10,352 nucleotides of DNA from CAYLZN01 sp964387935 (GCA_964387935.1 CAYLZN010000211.1:1-10352); one strand, 5' to 3'; counted from the stretch's first letter, positions 1 to 8,606 are shown. Numbers and translations are program-made. The notes: a model not told the origin generated them from the sequence alone.

Positions 1-134
1 CTCGGCAATGCGGGTGATCACGGCCCGCTCCTCCGCGCTCTCCGAAGGGATGCGAATCATGTCGCGGAGGAACTCCACGAGGGCCGGGCGGTAGTGTTCG
101 GCGCGCGCACGCAGGTCGGCGACGGCAGGCAGGC

Positions 135-138
<4 letters not shown>
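1..138 (-). CDS. ygeY: YgeY-like M20 family metallohydrolase (N-terminal fragment)
   Basis: Only the first 46 codons are in the window; the gene continues beyond position 1. The N-terminus (MSLPAVADL, then VEFLRDMIRIPSES at about residues 21-34) has the pattern of the amino end of M20 peptidases/deacylases, and best fits the YgeY subfamily. The ATG lies inside the end of the upstream ygfK-like gene with an ATGA overlap (135-138), so translation is probably coupled. A GGAG Shine-Dalgarno sits at 146-149, seven bases upstream. Known of the family: YgeY is a metal-dependent hydrolase found with ygfK, ygeX, ygeW, ssnA and hyuA in clusters for anaerobic purine/hydantoin-type catabolism. The subfamily call is inferred mainly from this neighbour, because the metal ligands are outside the window. 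It could be another M20 member such as an ArgE/DapE-like deacylase. Confidence 0.72.
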
Positions 139-2201
<2,063 letters not shown>

Positions 2202-2219
2202 CTGACGTTCGGGCGCTTC

Positions 2220-3029
2220 CTAGCCGCGGCCCTTCCACTGCGTCATGCTGGTGTTCGCCCCGAGAATGCCCGCGACGCTGTTGAACATCCGGGTGGGCAG
2301 CACGCCCTTCAGCATCGGCGTCACCTTGACCAGCCACGGCGTGAGGATCCACAGCTTGTTGCCCGTGATGGCCCGCGTGATCTTGTCGGCGAGCTTCTCG
2401 GGCGTGAGGATGCTCGTCGTGAGCGGCGCGCGCGCCCCGTCGAACAGGCCCGTGGCCACGTAGCTCGGGCACGCCGTCGTCACGTGCACGTGCGCGTGGC
2501 CCTGCAGCTCGAGCTCCAGCATGAGCGACTCGGAAAAGCCGATCACCGCCCACTTGCTCGACGCGTACGTCGTGCCGTGAGGCAGGGCGATGAAGCCGGA
2601 GGCGCTGGCCACGTTCACGAGGTGCGCGTCGGACTTCGCGATCAGGTCCGGCAGGAACGCGTAGGTCATGGCCACCAGGCCGAGCACGTTGATCCGGTAG
2701 GTGAGCAGGTGCTTGTCCAGCGGGACATCGAGGAAGGGCCCGCCGAACACGACGCCCGCATTGTTCACGAGAACGTCGATCGGGCCGACCGTGGCGTTGA
2801 TCCGCTCCCGCAGCGCCGCGATGCCGGCCTGGTCGGTCACGTCGAGGACGTAGGTGTCCACCTTCGCGCCGGCCCGCGCGAGTTCCGCGGCCGTCGAGTC
2901 CAGCATGGACTGGTTCAGATCCACCAGCAGGAGGTGGGCCTGCTCCTTCACGAGCCGCGTGGCGAGCGCCTTGCCGATGCCCGAGGCGCCGCCGGTGATG
3001 AGGACGCGTTTTCCTGCGAGGGTCCGCAC
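2220..3029 (-). CDS. Short-chain dehydrogenase/reductase (classical SDR)
   Basis: A 269-residue NAD(P)-dependent oxidoreductase, usual length for a classical SDR. The cofactor motif TGGASGIG is at residues 12-19. An acidic Asp37 ends the second strand (LLLVDLN), which favours NAD(H). NNAG is at 89-92, the catalytic Ser is probably Ser142 in NVASASG, and the active-site YASSK places Tyr155 and Lys159. The C-terminal part (about 225-255, TPWLVKVTPMLKG) is hydrophobic/amphipathic, as in SDRs that may sit against a membrane. I use the GTG at 3029 because AAGGAGGT stands five bases upstream and the SDR fold begins at once (RTLAGKRVLITGG); the upstream ATG at 3092 would add 21 residues unlike the family. 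It is the first visible gene of the SDR-ygfK-ygeY operon. The substrate cannot be told from sequence; an alcohol, sterol or acyl-type carbonyl is possible. Confidence 0.9.
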   Translation of the reverse strand: MRTLAGKRVLITGGASGIGKALATRLVKEQAHLLLVDLNQSMLDSTAAELARAGAKVDTYVLDVTDQAGIAALRERINATVGPIDVLVNNAGVVFGGPFLDVPLDKHLLTYRINVLGLVAMTYAFLPDLIAKSDAHLVNVASASGFIALPHGTTYASSKWAVIGFSESLMLELELQGHAHVHVTTACPSYVATGLFDGARAPLTTSILTPEKLADKITRAITGNKLWILTPWLVKVTPMLKGVLPTRMFNSVAGILGANTSMTQWKGRG

Positions 3030-3030
3030 G

Positions 3031-3042
3031 GAGGACCTCCTT
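3031..3042 (-). promoter_or_regulatory. Strong Shine-Dalgarno for the SDR gene
   Basis: On the minus strand the sequence reads AAGGAGGTCCTCC followed by GTG at 3029. The AAGGAGGT core is a near-perfect anti-16S match with five-base spacing. It decides the GTG start over the upstream ATG at 3092. Confidence 0.85.
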
Positions 3043-3141
3043 GGCGGGAGCCGGATGAGGGCCGCCGCGCCCCGCACGAGGCAACATAGCACAAAGGCGG
3101 GAGGGACCGAGGACCGGCGCGCCGCGCGCTGACGTGAGCGC

Positions 3142-3147
3142 TATAAT
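3142..3147 (+). promoter_or_regulatory. Candidate -10 element upstream of the ACT-domain gene
   Basis: A perfect TATAAT hexamer stands 35 bases before the ATG at 3182, inside very GC-rich DNA. No convincing -35 is seen 16-18 bases upstream (that stretch is GC-only) and no TGn extension precedes it. It is a plausible -10 by base composition and position only. The rest of the divergent gap (3043-3141) shows no further feature I can support. Confidence 0.35.
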
Positions 3148-3167
3148 CGACGCCGTCGCCCCTGCCG

Positions 3168-3174
3168 AAAGGAG
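3168..3174 (+). promoter_or_regulatory. Shine-Dalgarno deciding the ACT-gene start
   Basis: AAAGGAG is followed after seven bases by the ATG at 3182. It selects this start over the in-frame GTG at 3134, which has no ribosome site and would add 16 residues overlapping the candidate -10. Confidence 0.8.
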
Positions 3175-3181
3175 CCGTCTC

Positions 3182-3634
3182 ATGCCCACGACGATCAAGC
3201 GTGCGCAGGTCTGGCGCACGGAGGTGGATCACACTCCGGGCCAGCTCGCCGGCGTGCTCGGGCCCCTGGCGGCGGCGGGCGCTGACCTCCAGGTCGTGAT
3301 GGCATACCGGCTGCCCGGCCAGCCCTCGAAGGCGGTCGTCGAGGTCTACCCGGTGGCGGGCAGGAAGCAGGCGATGGCGGCCGCCACCGGCGGCCTGGTG
3401 GCAGCCGGCCTGCCGGTGCTGCTGGTGGAGGGGGACAACCGCGCGGGTCTCGGCGCGCGGATCGCCGACGCCCTTGCCACCGCCGGCATCAATATCGCCT
3501 TCCTCGTGGCACAGACGGTCGGCAGGAAGTACACCGCGGTGTTCGGCTTCGAGCACGAGGCCGACGCGAAGGCAGCCACGGCCCTGATCAGAAAGGTCTC
3601 CGCGCCGGCGCGCAAGGCGGTCAGAAAGCGATAG
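3182..3634 (+). CDS. Standalone tandem ACT-domain protein
   Basis: A 150-residue, probably cytoplasmic protein made almost entirely of two ACT-like repeats. The first (about residues 5-62) has the DHTPGQLAGVLGPLAAAGADL pattern (split here: DHTPGQLAGVL at 16-26, then AAAGADL at 30-36). The second (about 79-138) has EGDNRAGLGARIADALATAG followed by INIAFLVAQ. Each contains the Gly-Gln/Gly-Leu turn where ACT domains usually bind a small ligand, often an amino acid. A basic tail (RKAVRKR) ends the protein. ACT domains normally regulate an attached enzyme; free tandem versions are thought to be ligand sensors or regulatory subunits, but the partner is unknown here. It is transcribed away from the SDR operon and converges on the rhomboid gene with a 19-bp gap. 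The ACT call is strong; no specific role can be claimed. Confidence 0.85.
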   Translation: MPTTIKRAQVWRTEVDHTPGQLAGVLGPLAAAGADLQVVMAYRLPGQPSKAVVEVYPVAGRKQAMAAATGGLVAAGLPVLLVEGDNRAGLGARIADALATAGINIAFLVAQTVGRKYTAVFGFEHEADAKAATALIRKVSAPARKAVRKR

Positions 3635-3653
3635 CGAGCCGGCGGCCGCGTGT

Positions 3654-4844
3654 TTACCGCTGCCAGGGCACCTGGCGCTTCTGCATCGCGGCGATCTGAT
3701 TGAGCGCCTCACGGGCACGCGCCGCGATCTCCGGTGACGGCGACGACTGCAGGGCGTCCATCAGATGCTGATAGGCGGCCACCGGCTGCCCGAGGCCGTG
3801 GAGCTGGACGAGCCCGGCGCCGAGGTGCGCCTCGGCCCGGCCTGGTCCGTTGGGGAAGTCGCGCAGGTGCCGCTGATACACGGTCAGCGCGCCGTGCGAG
3901 TGGCCGTGCTCCCCGAGCCATCCCCCCAGGGCGAGGGACGTGCTCGCGTCGAGCAGCCCTCGAGCCTGCGCCGGTGGAAGGGAGAAGTACCAGCGCGCGG
4001 CCTGCTCGGGCTGTCCCTCCACGAGAGCTTGGGCGATCTGCTCGGACGGGGTCGAGGGTGCCGTCTCGCGCCTGGCTTCCCGGTACTCCCCGGGGACGGC
4101 CGACGATTCGCGCCGACCCGACAGCAGCGCCACCAGCAGGCCGGCGATGAACCCTCCGATATGCGCGCCGTGCGCCACGCCGCCGCCGCCTCCCGACGAG
4201 AACAGGTACGGCAGCACGTTGTCGACGAGGAGGTACATGCCGAGGACGATGCGTGCCGACAACTGGATGACGTTCATGAAGAACGGGAACAGGAACACCC
4301 AGAGCCGGACCTGGTTGTGCGGGAACCAGACGAAATACAGGCCCAGCACTCCTGAAATGGCGCCGGAGGCGCCGACGAGGGGGATCGGCGAGCCGCCAGC
4401 GAACAGGGCGTGGAACATCGTCGCGGCCGCCCCGGTGGCCAGGTACCAGAACAGGTAGGCCAGCGTCCCGAGCCGCTTCTCGACGTTGTCGCCGTAGATC
4501 CACAGGAAGAGCATGTTGCCGAACAGGTGCATGAACCCGCCGTGCATGAACATCGACGTGAACAGCGACACCAGGCTGGGATCCGACGGCCGAAACCCGT
4601 GTGCGAACACCGTGAGGTCGTACCGGCTCGTCTGCTCGAGCAGTTCGCCAACGGAGGTCTCCGGCGGCAGGGATGGAGCGATGGCCTGGACGTACTCCCG
4701 CAGCGCAGGATCCTGCGGATCGGGCGCCTGCGTGCTCAGCGGCAGCGTGACCAGGACGTACACGGCGACGTTGAGCGCGATGATGGCGTAGGTGACGAAG
4801 GGAACGCCCTTGGGATTGGGGGAGTCGCCGAGCGGCAGGAGCAT
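3654..4844 (-). CDS. Rhomboid family intramembrane serine protease with C-terminal helical-repeat extension
   Basis: A 396-residue membrane protein. Rhomboid features: a first membrane segment at about 15-35, HGGFMHLFGNMLFLW at 101-115 (His106 and Asn110 align with GlpG His150/Asn154), the nucleophile motif GASG at 158-161 (Ser160), and the catalytic His228 in HGAHIGGF. Further hydrophobic segments at about 128-148, 162-176, 180-208 and 228-242 complete a six-helix core. A long loop (about 38-90) lies between the first helix and the active-site helices. The core is followed by a soluble region (about 245-396) of paired amphipathic helices that looks TPR-like and may recruit substrates. The ATG at 4844 is chosen because MLLPLGDSPNPKG is the common start of this bacterial subfamily and GAGG-type Shine-Dalgarno (GAGGT) precedes it closely; the upstream start at 4910 adds 22 polar residues covering the promoter. 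The biological substrate is unknown. Confidence 0.92.
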   Translation of the reverse strand: MLLPLGDSPNPKGVPFVTYAIIALNVAVYVLVTLPLSTQAPDPQDPALREYVQAIAPSLPPETSVGELLEQTSRYDLTVFAHGFRPSDPSLVSLFTSMFMHGGFMHLFGNMLFLWIYGDNVEKRLGTLAYLFWYLATGAAATMFHALFAGGSPIPLVGASGAISGVLGLYFVWFPHNQVRLWVFLFPFFMNVIQLSARIVLGMYLLVDNVLPYLFSSGGGGGVAHGAHIGGFIAGLLVALLSGRRESSAVPGEYREARRETAPSTPSEQIAQALVEGQPEQAARWYFSLPPAQARGLLDASTSLALGGWLGEHGHSHGALTVYQRHLRDFPNGPGRAEAHLGAGLVQLHGLGQPVAAYQHLMDALQSSPSPEIAARAREALNQIAAMQKRQVPWQR

Positions 4845-4874
4845 GGGACCTCGCGAGCGCGAACCGGACCAGCT

Positions 4875-4903
4875 ACCATCCCTCGCCTCACGGGGCGTGT
4901 CAA
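4875..4903 (-). promoter_or_regulatory. Candidate sigma70 promoter of the rhomboid gene
   Basis: On the minus strand a perfect TTGACA (-35, 4898-4903) is followed after exactly 17 bases by GATGGT (-10, 4875-4880), which keeps the important A2 and T6. The start of transcription would fall near 4868, giving a leader of about 24 bases before the ATG at 4844. Spacing and position fit well; the -10 is only a 3/6 match. Confidence 0.5.
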
Positions 4904-4999
4904 GGCACACGAATGTCCCGGTCTTTCCGACTTGTGAGGGGCCGGCTTCCGCCGCGTGCGGTAAAGTGACGTGACGGGTGCGCCGCGCCCGATCCGTTC

Positions 5000-5443
5000 A
5001 TGCGCACGCTTTCCACCGAGCTCGGGACCTGGGTTGACGGCCGGCCCGCGGCCCCGCGCCTGTATGCCGACGCCAACGTCCCGGCCGGGCTCGTGTCCTT
5101 CATGCGCCACGAGCTTCGCTGGGACGTGTACTTCGTGATGGAGCACCCGGAACTGCGTCGCGCGCCGGACGTCGAGCACTTTCGCGTGGCCGGGCAGATG
5201 CACCGCACGCTGCTGACCCTCGACCACGACTACTTGGACGACGATCGGTTCCCCCCCACGGGATCGAGCGGGGTCATCGTGCTGTCGGCACCGGACGAGC
5301 AGCAGATGGCCCGGATCCTCCGCCGCGTGGACCGCCAGGTGCTGCGGGCCGGCGGCCACGTGACGGCGCTGCCGCTGGCGGGCCGGAAGCTGCACGCGCA
5401 CCCCGATCCCCCGCCCGAAAGACGTCGCCGGAGACGCCGATGA
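5000..5443 (+). CDS. DUF5615 PIN-like domain protein
   Basis: A 147-residue protein whose core (about 20-112) matches the DUF5615/Mut7-C-like PIN fold: LYADANVP at 21-28 (the family's DENLP strand with Asp24 and Asn26), an Asp57 in the RRAPDVEH helix, and TLDHDYLD at 73-80 with Asp75 and Asp77. These acidic residues form the presumed metal-binding nuclease site. Family members are often toxin-like and paired with a DUF433 antitoxin; no such partner is visible on either side. The first 19 residues are not part of the fold and no good Shine-Dalgarno precedes the ATG at 5000, so the start is uncertain; a later start near the LYADANVP strand cannot be excluded. The C-terminus ends in seven consecutive arginines (141-147) encoded over the ribosome site of nagA, and the stop overlaps nagA by ATGA. 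Nuclease activity is inferred only. Confidence 0.75.
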   Translation: MRTLSTELGTWVDGRPAAPRLYADANVPAGLVSFMRHELRWDVYFVMEHPELRRAPDVEHFRVAGQMHRTLLTLDHDYLDDDRFPPTGSSGVIVLSAPDEQQMARILRRVDRQVLRAGGHVTALPLAGRKLHAHPDPPPERRRRRRR

Positions 5444-6654
5444 TTGCCCTTCGCGATGGCCGCCTCGTCCTGCCCGATCGCCTCGTCGACCACGGCACCC
5501 TGGTGCTCGACGCGTCGCGCATCGCGGATGTCACCGCCACGGCCGTCCAGGCGCCCGTCACGCACGACCTGCGTGGCGCCATCGTCGTTCCCGGATTCGT
5601 CGATGTGCACGTCCACGGCGTCGAGGGGCTCGACACGCTGGATGAGGAGGCCCCGCTCGCGGCGATCGCCAGGCGCCTTCCACGCTCCGGCGTGACCGCA
5701 TTCTGCCCGACGACCGTGGCGTGCAGCCCGGCGCAGCTCGGGCGGGTCCTGGCCGCCGTGGCGCAGTTGCGGCAGCAGGCGCCGGTCGGCGCCCGCGTGC
5801 TGCCGGCGCACCTCGAGAGCAACTTCATCAACCCGGAGTACCGCGGCGCGCAGCCACTCGCGTGCCTGAGACTGCCGCCTGAGGACCTGTCGGCGTCCTC
5901 GTCGTCCAGGGCGCTGACGGCGACGTCGCCCTCCGATGCGGCCGACTACAGCGGCAGCGACATAATCGCCACGCTCGATGCCCGGGCCGGCGCGACGGGG
6001 ATCGTCACGATGGCCCCGGAGCTGCCCGGGGGGCTGGAGCTCGTCGCGGCGCTGGTCGAGCGCGGGATCCGGGTATCCCTCGGGCACTCCGGCGCCCGAT
6101 ACGACGAAGCGTGCGCGGGGATCGCCGCAGGCGCGCGCCATGCGACGCACCTCTTCAACCGCATGTCTCCGCTGCACCATCGGGACCCTGGGCTAGTGGG
6201 CGCCGTGCTCGAGCACGACGAAGTGGACGCGGAACTCATCTGCGACGGCTACCACGTGCACCCGTCGGCCGCTCAGCTTGCGCTTCGCCTGAAATCCGTC
6301 GACCGCATCATGGCGATCACCGACGGAACAGGAGGCTCGGGGCTGCCGGTCGGATCGACGGCGCGGTTGGGCCGGCGCCGCATCACGGTGAAGGACACCG
6401 CGGCGTTCCTCGACGACGGGACCCTGGCCGGCAGCACGCTGACGATGGACCGCGCCTTCCGGAACCTGGTGCAGCGGTTCGGGTGCTCGCTCGTCGAGGC
6501 GGCCAGGCTGTGCGCCACCAACCCGGCCCGGGCCCTGAAACTGGCGGACCAGGGCCGGCTCGCGCCGGGGGGGCTGGCAGACTTCGTGGTGCTCGACGAG
6601 GATCTGATCGTGCGCGAAACCTGGGTCGGCGGCGTGCGCGTGTGGAGCCGCTGA
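5440..6654 (+). CDS. nagA: N-acetylglucosamine-6-phosphate deacetylase
   Basis: A 404-residue amidohydrolase that removes acetate from GlcNAc-6-phosphate to give glucosamine-6-phosphate in amino-sugar and cell-wall recycling. Visible motifs: metal motif HVHG with His57/His59 (binuclear-type, unlike E. coli NagA which has Gln/Asn here), Glu126 in HLES, His216 in SLGHS, His237 in ATHLFNRMSPL, the phosphate-site Arg248 (RDPG), His272 in CDGYHVHP, and the catalytic Asp295 in ITDGTGGSG. Length is normal for the family. Oddities: the conserved HLEGP(F/W) is HLESN, and the usual GAH/GTH (E. coli His143, a substrate-contact residue) is GAQ (Gln138). A Ser/Ala-rich stretch (about 151-173) looks like a small insertion. 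GGAG at 5430-5433 is six bases before the ATG, inside the DUF5615 gene, which overlaps by four bases. Function as NagA is likely; a related N-acyl sugar substrate is the alternative. Confidence 0.9.
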   Translation: MIALRDGRLVLPDRLVDHGTLVLDASRIADVTATAVQAPVTHDLRGAIVVPGFVDVHVHGVEGLDTLDEEAPLAAIARRLPRSGVTAFCPTTVACSPAQLGRVLAAVAQLRQQAPVGARVLPAHLESNFINPEYRGAQPLACLRLPPEDLSASSSSRALTATSPSDAADYSGSDIIATLDARAGATGIVTMAPELPGGLELVAALVERGIRVSLGHSGARYDEACAGIAAGARHATHLFNRMSPLHHRDPGLVGAVLEHDEVDAELICDGYHVHPSAAQLALRLKSVDRIMAITDGTGGSGLPVGSTARLGRRRITVKDTAAFLDDGTLAGSTLTMDRAFRNLVQRFGCSLVEAARLCATNPARALKLADQGRLAPGGLADFVVLDEDLIVRETWVGGVRVWSR

Positions 6655-6674
6655 GCGAGCGTGTCGGCTCCCGC

Positions 6675-7367
6675 CTATCGCGGCGGCGGCGCCGCGTACC
6701 GCGTGGGATCGGGAATTCCTGCCTCGGCGAACGCGTCGTGCCGCTCTCGGCACTTGCTGCAGGCGCCGCAGTGCGTGCCGCGGGTCGGGCGCATGCACGA
6801 CAGCGAGCGTTCGAGCGGCACGTCGAGATCGCGCCCGAGCCGGATGACCTCGGCTTTGTGCATGCCGGCAAACGGCGCCACGATGTCCAGGTCGTGCGCG
6901 AGACCGAGGGTCAGGGCTCGCGCCATCGTGGAGAAGAAGGCAGGGGTCGCATCGGGAAACGGGTTGCCGGCGAGCGGTCCGATCGCGAGTCGGGGGATGC
7001 GTTGCTGCGCACAGAATACGCCGGCCTTGGTTAGCAGGACGACGTTGCGTCCCACGAGGTACACGTCCTCGTCGGGGGTGTCGTAGGCCGGGGGGACGCC
7101 GCAGATCGCCCAATGGGTGGGCGGGTAGATGTCGCGCATCGTGAACTCGAGCGCGACGACCGGGCGCACCAGGCCCGCGTAGGCCGGCGCGGCGAGCAGG
7201 TGGTCGAGCACCGCGCGCTCCTCGGGTTCCCAGGCCAGGCCGACGCTGACGTAGACCGGGACGACGGGGCCGCGACGGGCCTCGTGCGCGACGAGCACGG
7301 CGCTGTCGAGCCCCGCCGAGCACAGGACGGCGGTCTCGGCATCGGACGTGTGTGCGGTGTCTGGCAT
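6675..7367 (-). CDS. queC: QueC-like 7-cyano-7-deazaguanine synthase (divergent)
   Basis: A 230-residue PP-loop ATPase. QueC converts 7-carboxy-7-deazaguanine to preQ0 with ATP and ammonia, a step to queuosine and other 7-deazapurines. The PP-loop is SAGLDS (17-22; canonical SGGxDS), GRN is at 106-108 as in QueC's PGRN, and the C-terminal zinc site is formed by Cys191, Cys200, Cys203 and Cys206 (SC...HCGACSKC). The middle differs from E. coli QueC: GPLAGNPFPDATPAFF (130-145) stands where the enterobacterial enzyme has a GVCETD...YPDC type segment. I recognise this as a version common in Planctomycetes/Acidobacteria, often beside a QueD homologue, as here. ATG at 7367 has AGGAA about six bases upstream. 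It is divergent from queD across about 150 bp and convergent with nagA with a 20-bp gap. The exact product (preQ0 or related) is inferred. Confidence 0.85.
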   Translation of the reverse strand: MPDTAHTSDAETAVLCSAGLDSAVLVAHEARRGPVVPVYVSVGLAWEPEERAVLDHLLAAPAYAGLVRPVVALEFTMRDIYPPTHWAICGVPPAYDTPDEDVYLVGRNVVLLTKAGVFCAQQRIPRLAIGPLAGNPFPDATPAFFSTMARALTLGLAHDLDIVAPFAGMHKAEVIRLGRDLDVPLERSLSCMRPTRGTHCGACSKCRERHDAFAEAGIPDPTRYAAPPPR

Positions 7368-7396
7368 TGGGGTTCCTGATGGCGCGCCGCGGTCGG

Positions 7397-7424
7397 CGCC
7401 TGACTGCCGGCGCTTGACTGCCGG
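7397..7424 (+). repeat. 14-bp tandem direct repeat in the queC-queD divergent region
   Basis: Two adjacent copies, CGCCTGACTGCCGG (7397-7410) and CGCTTGACTGCCGG (7411-7424), differ at one base. The second copy contains TTGACT (7414-7419), a possible -35; TACCGT at 7438-7443 would be an 18-base-spaced weak -10 toward queD. The arrangement could be an operator overlapping a promoter, or chance in GC-rich DNA. I see no preQ1-type riboswitch (no C-rich hairpin plus A-rich tail) in 7368-7520. Confidence 0.45.
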
Positions 7425-7520
7425 CCCTGAGGGGTTCTACCGTCCGAGGATCAGGCTCGTCGCCCCGGCGGCACGGGCACCGCGTCGCAGCCGGGCGCGG
7501 AGTGGGCCAGGAGAGGCGTG

Positions 7521-7922
7521 ATGTATTCGGTGACGAAGAAGATCGAGTTCTGCTACGGCCATCGTCTGCTCGATTATGACGGCATCTGCAAGCACCCGCA
7601 CGGGCACAACGCGGTGGCCGAGATCGAAGTGCGCACCGACAACCTCGACCTCCGGAACATGGTGTGCGACTTCAGTGACATCAAGCGGGTCGTCAAGGGC
7701 TGGATCGACAAGGAACTCGACCACAAGATGATTCTCCGCCACGACGACCCGCTGGTGAAGCCCCTGCAGGCGCTGGGCGAGCCCATCTACCTGCTCGACA
7801 GCAATCCGACCGTCGAGCGGATTGCGAGACTGATTTACGAGAAGACGCGCGATCTCGGGTTCGCGGTCATGGAGGTCCGCGTGTACGAGACACCGTCGTC
7901 CTACGCCTCCTACTCCGGGTGA
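7521..7922 (+). CDS. queD: QueD-like 6-carboxytetrahydropterin synthase / PTPS family
   Basis: A 133-residue T-fold enzyme. QueD converts dihydroneopterin triphosphate to 6-carboxy-5,6,7,8-tetrahydropterin at the start of 7-deazapurine synthesis. Zinc ligands are His14 (FCYGHRL), His27 and His29 (HPHGHN); the nucleophile Cys23 stands four residues before the first His of HGH, as in QueD; Asp67-His68 (ELDHK) and Glu123 (VYETPSSY) complete the catalytic set. Length fits the family. Two starts are adjacent, GTG at 7518 and ATG at 7521; AGGAGAGG (7509-7516) gives proper seven-base spacing from GGAG to the ATG, so I use 7521. It is divergent from queC and the HAD gene begins six bases after its stop, so the two are probably cotranscribed. 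A pterin-synthase role instead of QueD is possible, but the Cys-xxx-HGH pattern and adjacent queC favour the deazapurine pathway. Confidence 0.88.
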   Translation: MYSVTKKIEFCYGHRLLDYDGICKHPHGHNAVAEIEVRTDNLDLRNMVCDFSDIKRVVKGWIDKELDHKMILRHDDPLVKPLQALGEPIYLLDSNPTVERIARLIYEKTRDLGFAVMEVRVYETPSSYASYSG

Positions 7923-7928
7923 AGGGAC

Positions 7929-8606
7929 GTGCCCGGAGAAGGGGACGCGCGTGCGCGGTTCGTGGTGTTCGACCTCGACGGCACGCTGATCGACTCGCGC
8001 CAGGACCTGGCCGACGCGGCCAATGCGACACTGGAGGCGTTCGGGCTCGAGCCCGTGCCCGTCGATGACGTGGCCAGGATGGTCGGTGAAGGCGCGGCCG
8101 TGCTGCTGGAGCGCGCGTTCGGCGCGCGTGGGGCCGTGCCGGCGCCGGAGGCGCTGGCGGTGTTCCTCGAGGCCTACGGCCGGCGCCTCGTGGTGCACAC
8201 GCGCCCCTACGAGGGCGCGGTGGAAGCGGTGCGCGACCTGGCGCGTGTCGTGCCCGTGGCGGTGCTGACGAACAAGCCGCAGGATCCGGCTGAGCGCCTG
8301 CTCGAGCACTTCGGCTTCAGGCCCCACCTCGCGGCCGTGATCGGGAGCGGGCCACGGTTCCCGCGCAAGCCGGACCCGTCTGCGCTGGAGTTTCTCGTGA
8401 GGGGCGCGGGGGTCGAGCCGCAGGACGCGTGGATGGTGGGCGATTCGTGGATCGACCACGAGACGGCGTCACGCGCGGGCACGCGGTGCTGCCTCGCACG
8501 ATACGGGTTCGGGTTCGCGCAGATGCCGCCAGGGCGCCTTCGTGGCGATGAGTGGATCATCGATCGTCCGAGCGACTTGGGAAAATGGGGTCGGGAGTCT
8601 TTTTAG
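7929..8606 (+). CDS. HAD family phosphatase, phosphoglycolate phosphatase-like
   Basis: A 225-residue soluble hydrolase of the Gph-type HAD subfamily. Motif I FDLDGTL has nucleophile Asp15 and Asp17; a helical cap spans about 25-95; motif II is VLTNKP with Thr114; motif III is RKPDP with Lys147; motif IV is VGDSWIDHETA with Asp172 and Asp176. This set fits phosphoglycolate phosphatase or a related sugar-phosphate phosphatase; the substrate is not decidable. The GTG at 7929 is the only early in-frame start; the purine-rich GAAGGGA before it is close (two to three bases), so initiation may rely on coupling to queD, whose stop is six bases upstream. Odd: the conserved fold ends near IIDRPSDL (210-217) and the last residues GKWGRESF plus the stop come from an A/T-rich sequence resembling a dispersed repeat (see 8580-8622), so the natural C-terminus may have been replaced. 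Confidence 0.9.
   Translation: MPGEGDARARFVVFDLDGTLIDSRQDLADAANATLEAFGLEPVPVDDVARMVGEGAAVLLERAFGARGAVPAPEALAVFLEAYGRRLVVHTRPYEGAVEAVRDLARVVPVAVLTNKPQDPAERLLEHFGFRPHLAAVIGSGPRFPRKPDPSALEFLVRGAGVEPQDAWMVGDSWIDHETASRAGTRCCLARYGFGFAQMPPGRLRGDEWIIDRPSDLGKWGRESF

Noticed and set aside
3635..3653. A terminator between the convergent ACT and rhomboid genes
   Set aside because: Only short GC palindromes (GCCGGC, CGGCCG) are present, with no real stem-loop and no useful T-run.
4932..4967. TTGTGA (4932-4937) and TAAAGT (4962-4967) as a promoter for the DUF5615 gene
   Set aside because: The spacing is 24 bases, too long for a sigma70 promoter, and no better -35 is present.
5000..6654. A toxin-antitoxin module including the DUF5615 protein
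   Set aside because: No DUF433-like or other small antitoxin gene lies on either side; the coupled neighbour is a full metabolic enzyme.
7368..7520. A preQ1 riboswitch before queD or queC
   Set aside because: The gap has no small C-rich hairpin followed by an A-rich tail as preQ1-I needs, and no larger conserved fold could be recognised by eye.
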